Shown piece by piece: positions 33,659-42,886 of a stretch of DNA of 64,000 nucleotides. The notes beneath the pieces are model-generated. The model was not told where the DNA came from and did not search any database. It was given only the letters and a program-made list of their open reading frames with translations. The position numbers and the translations under genes were made by a program. Position 1 is the stretch's first letter. The number at the start of each line of letters is the position of its first letter. Source of the stretch: Planctomycetota bacterium (GTDB lineage: Bacteria > Planctomycetota > B15-G4 > SIAN01); contig JAEUIC010000044.1 of NCBI GenBank assembly GCA_016795285.1, forward strand, positions 17,501 through 81,500, in the 5' to 3' direction.

Positions 33659-36427
33659 ATGGACCCGTTGCTCTTCGACGAACCGCGCTGGCTCCAGTCG
33701 CTCTGGCTGCTGCTCCCGCTCGCTTGGTTGCTGATCCGCGGCGAGCGGCGACGGCGCGCGGCCGCGACCCGTTTCGCCGCGCCGCTGCTCGCCGCGCAGC
33801 TGCTGCCGCCGCTCGGCGGTGCGCGGCCGTGGTGGCGCATCGCCTGCACGCTGCTCGGTCTTGCGGCGCTGGCGGTGGCGGCGGCCGGGCCGCGCCTCGG
33901 CCTGCGCGTCGAGCCGACGCAGCAGCGCGGCGCCGACCTGCTGGTGCTGCTCGACGTCAGCCGCTCGATGCTCTCCGAGGACGTGGCGCCGAACCGCCTC
34001 GAGCGCGCCCGCTCCGACGTGCGCGACCTCGTCGACCGCCTCGAAGGCCACCGCGTCGGCCTGGTGCTCTTCGCCGGCAAGGCGACGCTCGCCTGCCCGC
34101 TCACCTTCGACAAGGCGTTCTTCCGCGCCGCGCTCGCCGAAGCGGGGCCGGGCAGCGCGCCGCTCGGCGGCACCGCGATCGGCGATGCGCTGCGCACCGC
34201 GCTCGAGGCGCTGCCGGCCGCCGGCGAGCGCGAGCAGGCGCTGCTGCTGATCACCGACGGCGAGGACCACGAGTCGATGCCGCTCGAAGCGGCGCGCGCC
34301 GCCGCCGAGCGCGGCGTGCGGCTCTTCACCGTCGGGCTCGGCGATCCGCAGGAGGGGGCGCGCGTGCCGACGCCCGATGCGGCCGGCGCCGCCGCCTACC
34401 TGAAGCACGAGGGCCAGGAGGTCTGGTCGAAGATGCAGGAGGGGCTCTTGAGCGAACTCGCCACCCTCACCGGCGGCGCCTACGTGCCGGCCCGCACGCG
34501 CCACTTCGACCTCGGCGCGCTCTACGTCGACCACCTCGCCAAGCTGCGGCGCGGCGACCTCGGCCTCACCCGCCGCCAGCGCCACACGCCGCGCTTCGCG
34601 TGGCTGATCGGTGCGGCGCTGCTCTTCCTCGCCGCGGCGCGCGTGCTGGCGCCGCGGCGTCTCGCACCCGCGGCCACGCGCCGCTTCGAGCCGCTGCGCG
34701 CCGCCGGGCTCCTCGCCGCGCTGCTGCTCGCGGCCCCACCGGCCGGCGCGGCGAGCGACGCGCCGAGCGCGGTGGCGGAAGGGATCGCGCGGCTCGCGAA
34801 GGGCGACAGCGCAGCGGCGATCGAGCGGTTCGACGCCGCGGCGGCGCTCGCGCCGCAGGAGCTCGCGATCGTCTTCGATCGCGGCTGCGCGAAGCAGCAG
34901 GCGGGCGATCGCGAGGGCGCGACCGCCGACTTCACCCGCGCCGCCACTGCGCGCGACCCGGCGCTCGCCGCGAAGGCGCGCTTCAACCTCGGGACGCTCG
35001 CCGTCGCGCGCGCGCAGGAGAAGCTCGGCGCCGATCCGGAGGAGGCGGAAGGGGAGGCGCGCACCGAATCGCTGGCGGCGATCGACGAAGCGGTCGGGCG
35101 GTTCCGCAGCGCGCTCGCCGTCGCGCCCGACCACGCCGCCGCGCGCAAGAACCTCGAGCAGCTGAAGGTCTGGCGCAAGCACATCGAGGAGCGCTGGGCG
35201 GCGCGCGACCGCGAGCGGCGGCGCGAGCAGCTCGACGTCGCGCAGTTCCTCGATTGGCTGCGCGAGGAGGAGGGGCGCTGGCGCGATGCCGTGCGACCGC
35301 TCGCAACCGTCGCCGATTCGCCGTTGCGCCGCACCGCCGTCGAGGCGCTCGTGCGCCAGCAGCGCGAACTCCTCGGCGAGCTGCCGACCGTGAAGGAGAA
35401 GCTCGCGAAGCTGGTCGAGCAGGCCGCAGAGCAGGCGGCGCCACCGGCCGCGCCGCCCGGATCGGACCCGGGGAGCGACCCGGCGCCACCGCCCGCGCCG
35501 CCCGATCCGGCGCAGTTCGAGGCGGCGCTGCGCACCTTCGTCGCGGCGGTCGACGCGATCGGCGCGTCGCTGCGGCGGGGCGAGGAGGCGCTGGCGGCGC
35601 GCGACTTCGGGCAGGGCGACGCGGCGGGCTTCGCCGCGCAGCAGGGGATCGACGCGCTCTGGGCGCAGCTGGTCGGGCTCGCGCCGCTGATCGTGCGCGG
35701 CGACGAGGTCGCGGCGCGCGCGGCCACCGCGATCGTCCCCTTCACCGGCGAGGGAGCGGCGCCGCTCGCCGACGACACGGACGCGCTGCGCTCGTTGCGT
35801 GAAGCACCGGAGCGCCTCGCCCTCTTCGTGCCGCTGCTCGCCCCGCACGCGGAGGCGGCGACGGCCGACGAGGCGCTACGCCCCGCCGCCGCTCGGACGC
35901 TCGAGGTGGCGCCAGCGCTGGCCGCCGCGGTGGCGCAGGCGCAGGAGGCGCTGCGCACTCCCGACGCGGCCGCCGCGCGCCCGCCGCTCGAAGAGGCCGC
36001 GCGCCTGCTGAAGGAGCTGCGCGAGCTGCTGCCGAAGCAAGAGCCAGAGGACGATCCGCAGCAGTCCCAGGATCAGCAGCAGCAGCAGGATCCGCAGGAT
36101 CAGCAGCAGAAGGAGCAGCAGCAGGACCAAAAGCAGGACGAAGGCGACGGCGACAAGAAGGACCGCGACAAGAAGGACAGCGACAAGAAGGACGACGGCA
36201 AGAAGGACGGCGAGAAGAACAACGGCGAGAAGCAGGAGCAGGAGCAGAAGCCTGCCGACGGCAAGGAGTCGGGCGAGTCGGGCGAGCGCTCCGCCGAGGA
36301 GAAGCAGGCGCAGGCGCAGACGCTGATCCGCCGCGCGCTCGAACGGGCCGAGCAGAAGCGCGACGAAGCGAAGAAGGTCGAGGAGGTGCTGCTGCGCGGC
36401 CGCGGGAGGGTCGAGCGTGACTGGTGA
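33659..36427 (+). CDS. BatB-BatC fusion: membrane VWA plus TPR protein with Q/K/D-rich tail
   Basis: 922 residues, much longer than BatB alone (about 330). Residues 1-330 are BatB-like: two N-terminal helices, VWA with MIDAS DVSRS (LVLLDVSRSMLSEDVAPNRLERA), GGTAIGDAL and LITDGEDHES, then a membrane helix near 320. A second hydrophobic segment (LLAALLLAAPPAGA, about 345-360) looks like a former BatC signal sequence. TPR-like repeats follow (about 365-500), then helical and Pro-rich regions. From about 797 comes a highly charged tail of Gln, Lys, Asp and Glu with DKKD repeats, ending in a helix. The fused order matches adjacent batB and batC genes elsewhere. The stop overlaps the start of the BatD-like gene by 11 bases. 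Confidence 0.85.
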   Translation: MDPLLFDEPRWLQSLWLLLPLAWLLIRGERRRRAAATRFAAPLLAAQLLPPLGGARPWWRIACTLLGLAALAVAAAGPRLGLRVEPTQQRGADLLVLLDVSRSMLSEDVAPNRLERARSDVRDLVDRLEGHRVGLVLFAGKATLACPLTFDKAFFRAALAEAGPGSAPLGGTAIGDALRTALEALPAAGEREQALLLITDGEDHESMPLEAARAAAERGVRLFTVGLGDPQEGARVPTPDAAGAAAYLKHEGQEVWSKMQEGLLSELATLTGGAYVPARTRHFDLGALYVDHLAKLRRGDLGLTRRQRHTPRFAWLIGAALLFLAAARVLAPRRLAPAATRRFEPLRAAGLLAALLLAAPPAGAASDAPSAVAEGIARLAKGDSAAAIERFDAAAALAPQELAIVFDRGCAKQQAGDREGATADFTRAATARDPALAAKARFNLGTLAVARAQEKLGADPEEAEGEARTESLAAIDEAVGRFRSALAVAPDHAAARKNLEQLKVWRKHIEERWAARDRERRREQLDVAQFLDWLREEEGRWRDAVRPLATVADSPLRRTAVEALVRQQRELLGELPTVKEKLAKLVEQAAEQAAPPAAPPGSDPGSDPAPPPAPPDPAQFEAALRTFVAAVDAIGASLRRGEEALAARDFGQGDAAGFAAQQGIDALWAQLVGLAPLIVRGDEVAARAATAIVPFTGEGAAPLADDTDALRSLREAPERLALFVPLLAPHAEAATADEALRPAAARTLEVAPALAAAVAQAQEALRTPDAAAARPPLEEAARLLKELRELLPKQEPEDDPQQSQDQQQQQDPQDQQQKEQQQDQKQDEGDGDKKDRDKKDSDKKDDGKKDGEKNNGEKQEQEQKPADGKESGESGERSAEEKQAQAQTLIRRALERAEQKRDEAKKVEEVLLRGRGRVERDW

Positions 36428-39152
36428 CCTGACCCGTCCCCCCCGCCTCGCCTGCCTCCACCGCGCTGCGGCGCTGCTCGCCGCGCTGCTCCTCTGCTGC
36501 GCGAGTGCATCCGCGCAAGAGAGCGCGCGCGTCGAGTGCCACCTCGAACGCGACGCGATCTGGGAGGGCGAGTCGGTCGGCTACCAGGTCGACGTGCTCG
36601 ACGGCGAGGCGTCGGAGCCCGACCTCTCGGCGTTCAGCGACTTCACCGTCGAGCCGGCCGGCTCGCAGCAGGTGAACAGCTCCTCGGTCGCGATCGAGAA
36701 CGGCCGCATGCGGCGCGTCGAGCGCCATGGCGTCGAGTACCGCTACCGCCTCACGCCGAAGCGGAGCGGTCGGCTCACCGTCCCGGCCCCCACCGTGAAG
36801 AGCGCCGACGCGACCGTGAGGGGGAACGCCCTCGCGCTCGAGGTGAGGCCGCCGCCCGAGCAGTCGTTGGTGCGCGTGGTGCAGCAGCTCGATCCGCCGC
36901 GCTGCTATCCGCAGCAGGCGGTGCGGTTGAGCGTGCGCCTCTGCGTGCGCCGTCCGGGCGGCGACGGCAGCTCGCGCGACCCGATCGGTCTGATCCACCA
37001 GGTCGCGGCCGACCCGCCGCCGATGGTGCAGCTGCCGTGGCTCGAGCTCGACGCTTCGCTGGCGGCACCGCCGTGGCACGAATGGCTCGGCCCGCTCCAG
37101 GCGCAAGGGAGCCGCGGCTTCGCCATCAACGATCTCCAGCCGCGCGGCGGCGGCCTCTCGCTCTTCTCCTTCGAGGCGTCCTACTACCTCTTCGATCCGG
37201 GCAGCCGCCCGCCGCGCGACGAGGAGCTCGCCCAACTGCCCGCCGGCAGCAGCGCCGCCGACTGGGTCGTCTACGAGTTCACGCGCGAGTTCAAGCCGCG
37301 CGCGACCGGCCGCCACGAGTTCGCGGCCGCCTCGCTGAAGGCGCGCGTGGTCGAGCGCATCGCCAACCGGCGCGCGCAGCTCGCCGACGTCTTCGCGCGG
37401 AGCGACGCGGTCGCGCTGACCGTCCTGCCGCCCCCCGCGGAAGGGCGCCCCGCCGGCTGGAAGGACGCGATCGGCCGCTTCACGCTCGAGGCGGCGATCG
37501 CGCCGCACGAGGCGCAGGTCGGCGATCCGCTCACGCTGACGCTGCGCGTGCGCGGCGACGGCAACCTCGACGAACTCACGCCGCCCGACCTCGCGGCGCG
37601 CCCCGAGGTCACCTCCGCCTTCCGCCTCCATCCGGCGACGGCTTCGATGGAGTCGGGGAGCCGCCTCTTCACCTGGAGCGTGCGCGCGCTGGCGCCGACC
37701 GTCGCCGCCGTCCCGCCGATCGACTACGCGTGGTTCGATCCGGAGCAGGGCCGCTACGTCGAGCAGCGCACGCCGCCGCTCCCGCTCTCGATCCGCGCCG
37801 CCGAGGGGCTCGATCCGGCGGCGATCGTCGCCGGCCCGGCCGCCGCGGCGCCGCTCGCCGCGCAAGGAAGCGGCCTCTTCGCGCCGCCGTCCGACCCGTC
37901 GCTGCTCGCCGGTCCGCCGCTGCGCTGGACCACCGTCGCCGCGATCGCGGGCGCGCTGCCGTTGCTGCTGCTGCTGGTCGTCGGCGCACGCGTCGCGTGG
38001 CAGCGCCGGCGCGCCGATCCGCGCGCCGTGCGCCGCGCGCAGGCGGGGGCGCGCGCGCTGGCGCGGCTCGCGGCATTGCCGACCGCGGGCGATCCGCGGC
38101 CGCTCGCGCGCGAACGGCGCGGCGCGCTGCTCGGGCTCGTCGCCGATGCGACCGATCGCAACGAGGCGGCGCTCACGGCGCGTGAAGCGGAAGCGGCGTT
38201 GCGCGCGGCAGGCGTCGACGCCGCGTTGGCCGAACGGCTGCGCGCCGCGCTCGAGGCGTGGGAGGCGCAGGCCTACGCGCCCGGCGCGCAGGGGACGCTC
38301 GAGGCGATCGACGCCGCAGCGCTGGCGCGCGGAGTGGCCGCCGCGCTGGCGCGCCGCAACGAGTCGCGCCCGCCGCGCGCGCTGGCACTGCTGCTGGCGG
38401 CGGCGCTGCAGGGCGCGCTGCTCCTCGCGCCGAGCGGCTGCCAGCGCGCCGTCGACGGCGCCACGCTGCAGCGCTTCGTCGAAGGGCACGAGCTGCTGGC
38501 GAAGGCGACGCGGCCGGAGGAGTTCCGCGCTGCCGCGGCGCGCTTCGAGGAGGCGCTCGCGAGCGGCGGCGACGAGGGCGTGGTCCTGCAGGCGCTCGGC
38601 AACGCCTGGTTCGCGGCCGGTTCGAAGGGGGCGGCGATCGTCGCGTGGCGGCGCGCGGAGTTCCATCGACCGCGCGATCCGCTGCTCGCCGCGAACCTGG
38701 CGCAGGCGCGCGTCGGCCTGCCGAGCGAGCCGCCGGCGCTGCTGGACGAGCTGCTCTTCTGGCGCGCGCTGCTCGGCTACGGCGAGCAGGCGGCGCTGCT
38801 GCTCGGTGCGGTCGCCGTGGCGTGCGCCGCCGCGCTGCTCGCGCAGCTGCGGCCGCGGAGCCGCGCGGTGATGCGGCCGCTCGCGCGCGCGGCGGCGCTC
38901 GTGGCGCTGCTGGCGGCGATCGGCTTCGCGCGCACGGTGGCGCACCTCGAATGGAGCGGCCACGCGGCGATCGCGCGCGACGGCGTGGTGGCGCGCAAGG
39001 GGGACGGCGAGAGCTTCGAGGCGGCCCTCTCCGCGCCGCTCGCGGACGGCACCGAATGCCGGATCGTCGAGGCGCGCCACGACTGGCGGCTGATCGAGCT
39101 GCCGGGCGACCTGCGCGGTTGGGTGCCGGCCGACGCGCTCGCGACGCGCTGA
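36417..39152 (+). CDS. BatD-BatE-like fusion: oxygen-tolerance protein with TPR and SH3-like C-terminus
   Basis: 911 residues starting at GTG 36417 inside the end of the BatBC gene. A signal peptide (LLAALLLCCASASAQ) leads to a BatD-type periplasmic region of immunoglobulin-like modules (CHLERDAIWEGESVGYQVDVLDG..., later LEAAIAPHEAQVGDPLTLTLRVRGDGNLDELTPP). A membrane helix near 515-530 (LPLLLLLVVGARVAW) ends the BatD part. Further on are another hydrophobic segment (about 660-675), TPR-like sequence (FVEGHELLAKATRPEEFRAAAARFEEAL), two more membrane helices and a final SH3-like domain (GTECRIVEARHDWRLIELPGDLRGWVPADAL). BatE proteins carry this TPR-membrane-SH3 order. The fusion suggests that BatD and BatE act as one unit in the complex. 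Confidence 0.82.
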   Translation: MTGDLTRPPRLACLHRAAALLAALLLCCASASAQESARVECHLERDAIWEGESVGYQVDVLDGEASEPDLSAFSDFTVEPAGSQQVNSSSVAIENGRMRRVERHGVEYRYRLTPKRSGRLTVPAPTVKSADATVRGNALALEVRPPPEQSLVRVVQQLDPPRCYPQQAVRLSVRLCVRRPGGDGSSRDPIGLIHQVAADPPPMVQLPWLELDASLAAPPWHEWLGPLQAQGSRGFAINDLQPRGGGLSLFSFEASYYLFDPGSRPPRDEELAQLPAGSSAADWVVYEFTREFKPRATGRHEFAAASLKARVVERIANRRAQLADVFARSDAVALTVLPPPAEGRPAGWKDAIGRFTLEAAIAPHEAQVGDPLTLTLRVRGDGNLDELTPPDLAARPEVTSAFRLHPATASMESGSRLFTWSVRALAPTVAAVPPIDYAWFDPEQGRYVEQRTPPLPLSIRAAEGLDPAAIVAGPAAAAPLAAQGSGLFAPPSDPSLLAGPPLRWTTVAAIAGALPLLLLLVVGARVAWQRRRADPRAVRRAQAGARALARLAALPTAGDPRPLARERRGALLGLVADATDRNEAALTAREAEAALRAAGVDAALAERLRAALEAWEAQAYAPGAQGTLEAIDAAALARGVAAALARRNESRPPRALALLLAAALQGALLLAPSGCQRAVDGATLQRFVEGHELLAKATRPEEFRAAAARFEEALASGGDEGVVLQALGNAWFAAGSKGAAIVAWRRAEFHRPRDPLLAANLAQARVGLPSEPPALLDELLFWRALLGYGEQAALLLGAVAVACAAALLAQLRPRSRAVMRPLARAAALVALLAAIGFARTVAHLEWSGHAAIARDGVVARKGDGESFEAALSAPLADGTECRIVEARHDWRLIELPGDLRGWVPADALATR

Positions 39153-39162
39153 GCGGCGCCGC

Positions 39163-39168
39163 TACCAT
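39163..39168 (+). promoter_or_regulatory. Candidate -10 element (TACCAT)
   Basis: TACCAT lies 29 bases before the ATG of the next gene, in a 45-base gap after the BatDE gene. The same hexamer with the same flanking GC occurs at 13322-13327, also about 30 bases before an ATG. No -35 was found. Confidence 0.25.
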
Positions 39169-39197
39169 GCCGCCACCCGATCGATCGAGGAGCTCCC

Positions 39198-40952
39198 ATG
39201 GTCGCCCCGAGCCGTCGCCGCAGCCCCCGCGCCGCTGAGGAAGAGCGCGAGCACGAACCCGCCGCGCGTGCGACGCGCGGCCGCGGACGCAGCGGCGGAG
39301 GCGGCAAGTCGGGGCCGCCGATCGTGCCGATCGCCATCGGCGGCGGCCTGCTCGCGGTGGTGATCGTCGCGCTGCTGCTGATGAAGGACGACCCGCCGAC
39401 GACCCCGCCCGCCGACGGCGCGGGCACGAACGCCGCGGGCATGAGCAGCGCTGCCACGAACGCAGCGCACCCGAGCGGCAGCGCCACCGAGACGGCCGCC
39501 GCCAGCCCGAGCGGCGGCGCGACGGCGACTGCCGGCGAGGCCGGCAAGCCGGCGGCGCGCCCCTTCGATCGCGCGACCTTCGCCGCGCAGGTCGAGGCGA
39601 CCACCAGCGCGCTCGAGCTGATCGCGCTCGGCGACCTGGCGGCGCGCGACAGCAAGGACGCCGCCGACGCGGAGCTCGCCTGGAAGAAGGCGCTCGCGCT
39701 CGAGCCGGGCAACGCCGCGGCGAAGCGCAAGCTCGAGATCCGGCCGATCGACCCGCAGGCCGACTTCCCCGGCCTCGAGGAGATCCAGGGCAGCGCGCAG
39801 ACCTACCTGCTGCGCCCGTTCCTCCAGATGCGCGGCAAGGAGCTCTGCAAGAGCGAGCGCGCCGCCGAGGTGGCGCGCTGGAACGCGGAGCGGAAGGTCA
39901 TCGAGGCGCGCGTCGAGGAGGCGGCCGGCGACCCCTTCCTCACCAAGGTCGACCGCACGCGCAACGACCTGGCCAACAAGCCGTTCTTCGAGAACTTCCA
40001 GTACGAGGTGATCGAGAGCACCCGCCCCTACGCGCTGTTCGTCGAGCTGAAGGGCGACACCGTCACCGAGCGCGACGCGCGCCGCGAGGCGGTCGAGGAG
40101 GCGTACCGCCCCTTCCTCGCCGCCTACGACCAGACGATCCACTCCTACCTGAAGCCGCTCTCGCCGGCGCCGCCGAAGGAGGAGCCGACCTTCATCGTCT
40201 TCATCCTGCTCGACCGCGCGAGCTACGACCGCTTCTTCCTCGAGTTCGAAGGGCACGCCGGCGCGCCCGGCATGCGCGCCCACTACACGTGGCGCGAGAA
40301 GTGGAGCTTCACCTACTCGCCCGAGGTCGGCGACCCGCGCGATCCCGACTTCGGCGAGGGGACGCAGTCCTTGCTGCACGAGCTCACCCACGCGTGGGTC
40401 GACAAGCTCGCCACCGCGAACAACGGCGTCACCTACGACATCAACCTCGTGCAGACCCACTGGTTCAACGAGGGGATCGCCGAGTTCATGTCGTGCCACT
40501 TCCTCGACGGCGACACGATCCGCTTCCAGCCGTGGAAGTCGATGCGCATCCAGGAGCTCTCGCAGCGACCGGCCGGCGTCCGCATCCCGCTGAAGAAGGG
40601 GTTCCGGATCGGCCGCCACGACGGGCTCGAAGCGGCGGCGTGGGAGGTGGCGCGCTCGCAGAAGGTGGTCGAGCCGGGGCGCGCGGCCGGCATCTGCATG
40701 AGCGGCTTCTACGCCGACATGTCGCTCTTCATCTTCTGGCTCAACTACGCCAACGACCGCAAGTGGAAGAAGCTGTTCGAGAACTACGTGCGCAAGGAGT
40801 TCGCCGGCGACGGCGGTCCCGAGGTGGCCGACAAGATCTTCGCCGACGTCTTCGCGGCCGAGGACCTCGAGCAGCAGGTCGACGCCTTCCAGAAGGGCGT
40901 GGCCGACAAGTCGATCCGCTTCGAGGATTCGGCGCTCGAGCTCGAGAAGTAG
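39198..40952 (+). CDS. Membrane-anchored gluzincin-type metalloprotease (DUF1570-like)
   Basis: 584 residues. An Arg/Glu-rich cytoplasmic N-terminus precedes one membrane helix (about 38-58, PIVPIAIGGGLLAVVIVALLL), then a Ser/Thr/Ala/Gly-rich linker. The outer part has a short TPR-like helix pair (AELAWKKALALEPGNAAAKRKL) and a zinc-peptidase domain: His394-Glu395-x-x-His398 in LLHELTHAW and Glu425 in THWFNEGIAEFMS, the gluzincin HExxH...E pattern. DUF1570-like proteins share this design. The active site faces the periplasm and substrates are unknown. GAGGAG precedes the ATG at 39198. It follows the Bat operon by 45 bases and may be part of it or have its own promoter. Confidence 0.8.
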   Translation: MVAPSRRRSPRAAEEEREHEPAARATRGRGRSGGGGKSGPPIVPIAIGGGLLAVVIVALLLMKDDPPTTPPADGAGTNAAGMSSAATNAAHPSGSATETAAASPSGGATATAGEAGKPAARPFDRATFAAQVEATTSALELIALGDLAARDSKDAADAELAWKKALALEPGNAAAKRKLEIRPIDPQADFPGLEEIQGSAQTYLLRPFLQMRGKELCKSERAAEVARWNAERKVIEARVEEAAGDPFLTKVDRTRNDLANKPFFENFQYEVIESTRPYALFVELKGDTVTERDARREAVEEAYRPFLAAYDQTIHSYLKPLSPAPPKEEPTFIVFILLDRASYDRFFLEFEGHAGAPGMRAHYTWREKWSFTYSPEVGDPRDPDFGEGTQSLLHELTHAWVDKLATANNGVTYDINLVQTHWFNEGIAEFMSCHFLDGDTIRFQPWKSMRIQELSQRPAGVRIPLKKGFRIGRHDGLEAAAWEVARSQKVVEPGRAAGICMSGFYADMSLFIFWLNYANDRKWKKLFENYVRKEFAGDGGPEVADKIFADVFAAEDLEQQVDAFQKGVADKSIRFEDSALELEK

Positions 40953-41002
40953 GCGGCGGCGCGCGCGGCGGCGCGGCGCGGACGGCCGACGAGGGGATCG
41001 CG

Positions 41003-41677
41003 ATGATCGTGCTCTCGTGCGAGGGGCGGGCGGCGCTGCCGGTCGGCAAGGTGGTGGCGGTCGGCCGCAACTTCGTCGACCACGCCAAGGAGATGGGCCA
41101 CGCCGCGCGCGACGCGGAGCCGCTGCTCTTCCTCAAGCCGGCGAGCGCGCTCCGGCCGAGCGGCGGCGCGATCGCGCTGCCGCGCCACAGCAAGAAGGTC
41201 CACCACGAGGTCGAGCTGGTCGTGCGGCTCGGCCGCGATCTCCGCGCCGGCGACGAGGCGGCGGCCGCCGCAGCGATCGACGCCATCGCGGTCGGACTCG
41301 ATCTCACCGCCCGCGACCTGCAGGAGACGGCGAAGCAGCGCGGCGATCCGTGGGCGGTGGCGAAGGGGTTCGACGACTCGGCGCCCCTCTCGCCGCTGGT
41401 GCCGCTCGACGATCCGCGCCAGCTGCGCGCGCTCGAGCTCTCGCTGACGGTGAATGGCGAGCTGCGGCAGCGCGGCGCGACGCGCGATCTCGTGACGCCG
41501 GTGGTGCCGCTGGTCGCGTTCGTGTCGCACCGCTTCCGGCTCGAGGCGGGCGACCTGCTCTTCTGCGGCACGCCGGCCGGCGTCGGCCCGCTCGTCGTCG
41601 GCGATCGCGCGGGCGCGGAGCTGCGCGCGGAGGGCGGCGGCGCGCCGCTCGCGACGCTGGCGATCAGCTGCTGCTGA
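41003..41677 (+). CDS. Fumarylacetoacetate hydrolase (FAH) family protein
   Basis: 224 residues. A short FAH-fold enzyme of the type that includes acylpyruvate hydrolase, oxaloacetate decarboxylase and 2-oxo-hept-3-enedioate hydratase. Signature segments are VGRNFVDHAKEMG, LFLKPASAL, the metal-binding HHEVELVVRLG, AIAVGLDLTARDLQETAKQRGDPWAVAKGFD and LFCGTPAGVGPL. Metal ligands (the two Glu in the HHEVE segment and the Asp in GLDLTARDLQ) look complete. The substrate cannot be told from context; acylpyruvase/FAHD1-like is the closest by length. The stop lies inside the convergent guanylyltransferase gene (14-base overlap). Confidence 0.85.
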   Translation: MIVLSCEGRAALPVGKVVAVGRNFVDHAKEMGHAARDAEPLLFLKPASALRPSGGAIALPRHSKKVHHEVELVVRLGRDLRAGDEAAAAAAIDAIAVGLDLTARDLQETAKQRGDPWAVAKGFDDSAPLSPLVPLDDPRQLRALELSLTVNGELRQRGATRDLVTPVVPLVAFVSHRFRLEAGDLLFCGTPAGVGPLVVGDRAGAELRAEGGGAPLATLAISCC

Positions 41678-42677
41678 CGGCGGAGCGTTCGAGCGCCGCG
41701 AGATCAGCGGCCGCTCGCTCCCCCTCCGCGGCCTTCGCGCTCGACTGCGCCTCGACCAGGGCACCGTCGCGCTCGAGCCACTCGAGGAGGCGCTCCTCGG
41801 TGCCGAGGTCGGTCCACCCCACCGCCGCCGGCAGCGCCAGCGCGCCGAGCGACGCCGCGCGGCCGATCACGTCGGCGGAGAAGTTGGCGGCCGGCAGCTC
41901 CGCGTAGGCGCGAGCGAACCGCTCGCCGTGCGGCTCCTCGCGCGCCAGCAGCGACTCGAGCGCAGCGGTGAGGCAGGGCTGCTCGGCGCGAAACAGGTCG
42001 AGCAGCGCGCTCGCGCTCGCGACCATCACCATCGTGTTCCACCAGGCGCGGCCGCTCGCGAAGAGGGCATCGGCGGTGGCACCGTCAGGCTTCTCGACGA
42101 ACCGTTCGACCTGGTCGATGCCGCGCGCCCCATCGAGCGGCGCGCCGCGCACGATCCAGCCGTAGTCGCGGTTGGCCGCCTGCGCCGTCGCGCCGAGCAG
42201 CAGGAGCCGCTCGGGCCGTTCCGCCACCGCGGCGGCCGCGGCGCGGAGCGTTCGGCGGAAGAGGCGCTCGTCGACGACGCCGTGGTCGGAGGCGGTCAGC
42301 ACCACGCGCGCGGTCGGGGCGCGCGCCACCAGGTGGAGCAGCGGCAGGAGGACGCCCGCGGCCGTGCCGCGATCGCACGGCTGCACCACCAGCTCGACGC
42401 CAGGGAAGCTCTCGAGCTGCGCCACCGCGCGCGAGCGCTGCGAGGCGTCGACCACCAGCGTCGTGCGCTCGGAGGGCGCGAGCGGCGCCAGCCGATCGAG
42501 CGTCTGCTGGAGCAGCGAGCGGCCGCCCCGGAAGCGGCAGAACTGCTTCGGGATCGGCTCGCCGAACAGGCGGGTGGCGAGCGCTTCGAGGCGGCGGCCG
42601 AAGCCGCCGGCCAGCACGAGGGCATGCAGCTCGCCGGTCGCGGGCGAGCGGGAGGGTGGGCGAAGGGTCGCGGTCAC
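41664..42677 (-). CDS. Mannose-1-phosphate guanylyltransferase
   Basis: 337 residues starting at GTG 42677. A nucleotidyltransferase that makes GDP-mannose from mannose 1-phosphate and GTP, for polysaccharide or glycan synthesis. The N-terminal motif LVLAGGFGRRL...PKQFCRF is the family NTP-binding signature. QPCDRGTAAGVLLPLL, LTASDHGVVD, FVEKPDG and the final VGWTDLGTEERLLEWL are also characteristic. It has only the GMP domain: the C-terminal phosphomannose isomerase cupin of bifunctional AlgA/ManC is missing. It overlaps the convergent FAH gene by 14 bases and is divergent from pstS, with a 209-base gap that carries the Pho box. Confidence 0.85.
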   Translation of the reverse strand: MTATLRPPSRSPATGELHALVLAGGFGRRLEALATRLFGEPIPKQFCRFRGGRSLLQQTLDRLAPLAPSERTTLVVDASQRSRAVAQLESFPGVELVVQPCDRGTAAGVLLPLLHLVARAPTARVVLTASDHGVVDERLFRRTLRAAAAAVAERPERLLLLGATAQAANRDYGWIVRGAPLDGARGIDQVERFVEKPDGATADALFASGRAWWNTMVMVASASALLDLFRAEQPCLTAALESLLAREEPHGERFARAYAELPAANFSADVIGRAASLGALALPAAVGWTDLGTEERLLEWLERDGALVEAQSSAKAAEGERAAADLAALERSAVSSS

Positions 42678-42781
42678 GCGAAGGCTCCAAGCGGTCCGGC
42701 GTGCGGACGGGCTGGTGGCGCTCTTCGGAAAAACTTGCCGTCCGGCTGAAGGGGGGTCCCGGGGAGGAGCTTCCCGGAGCG

Positions 42782-42814
42782 CTTCACCGCGTCTTCACGG
42801 ACGCTTCACGGAAG
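42782..42814 (+). promoter_or_regulatory. Pho box (three 11-bp direct repeats) of pstS
   Basis: CTTCAC occurs at 42782, 42793 and 42804, exactly 11 bases apart, so all three face the same side of the helix. This is the layout of PhoB/PhoP binding sites (units of 7 bp plus a 4-bp spacer). It lies about 75-105 bases upstream of pstS, and phoB is encoded in the same locus. Confidence 0.8.
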
Positions 42815-42819
42815 CCCCC

Positions 42820-42825
42820 TAGGTT
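42820..42825 (+). promoter_or_regulatory. -10 element (TAGGTT) of pstS promoter
   Basis: TAGGTT begins 16 bases after the start of the last Pho-box unit. The porin promoter has TAGCTT at exactly the same distance, which supports both as -10 elements of PhoB-activated promoters without a -35. Confidence 0.6.
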
Positions 42826-42886
42826 TCCCCGCCGTGAAGACGGCCCTCCGGTAGACGCACGACCCTCAGGACGAATGGAGCTCCCG

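Noticed and set aside
35742..39080. Minus-strand frame of about 1100 codons opposite the Bat genes
   Set aside because: Low-complexity Arg-rich product; the plus strand encodes recognisable BatC and BatD sequence.
41003..41677. Benzoyl-CoA or aromatic degradation cluster together with the crotonase
   Set aside because: FAH-family and crotonase proteins occur in many pathways, are 13 kb apart, and no ring-reducing or dioxygenase gene is present.
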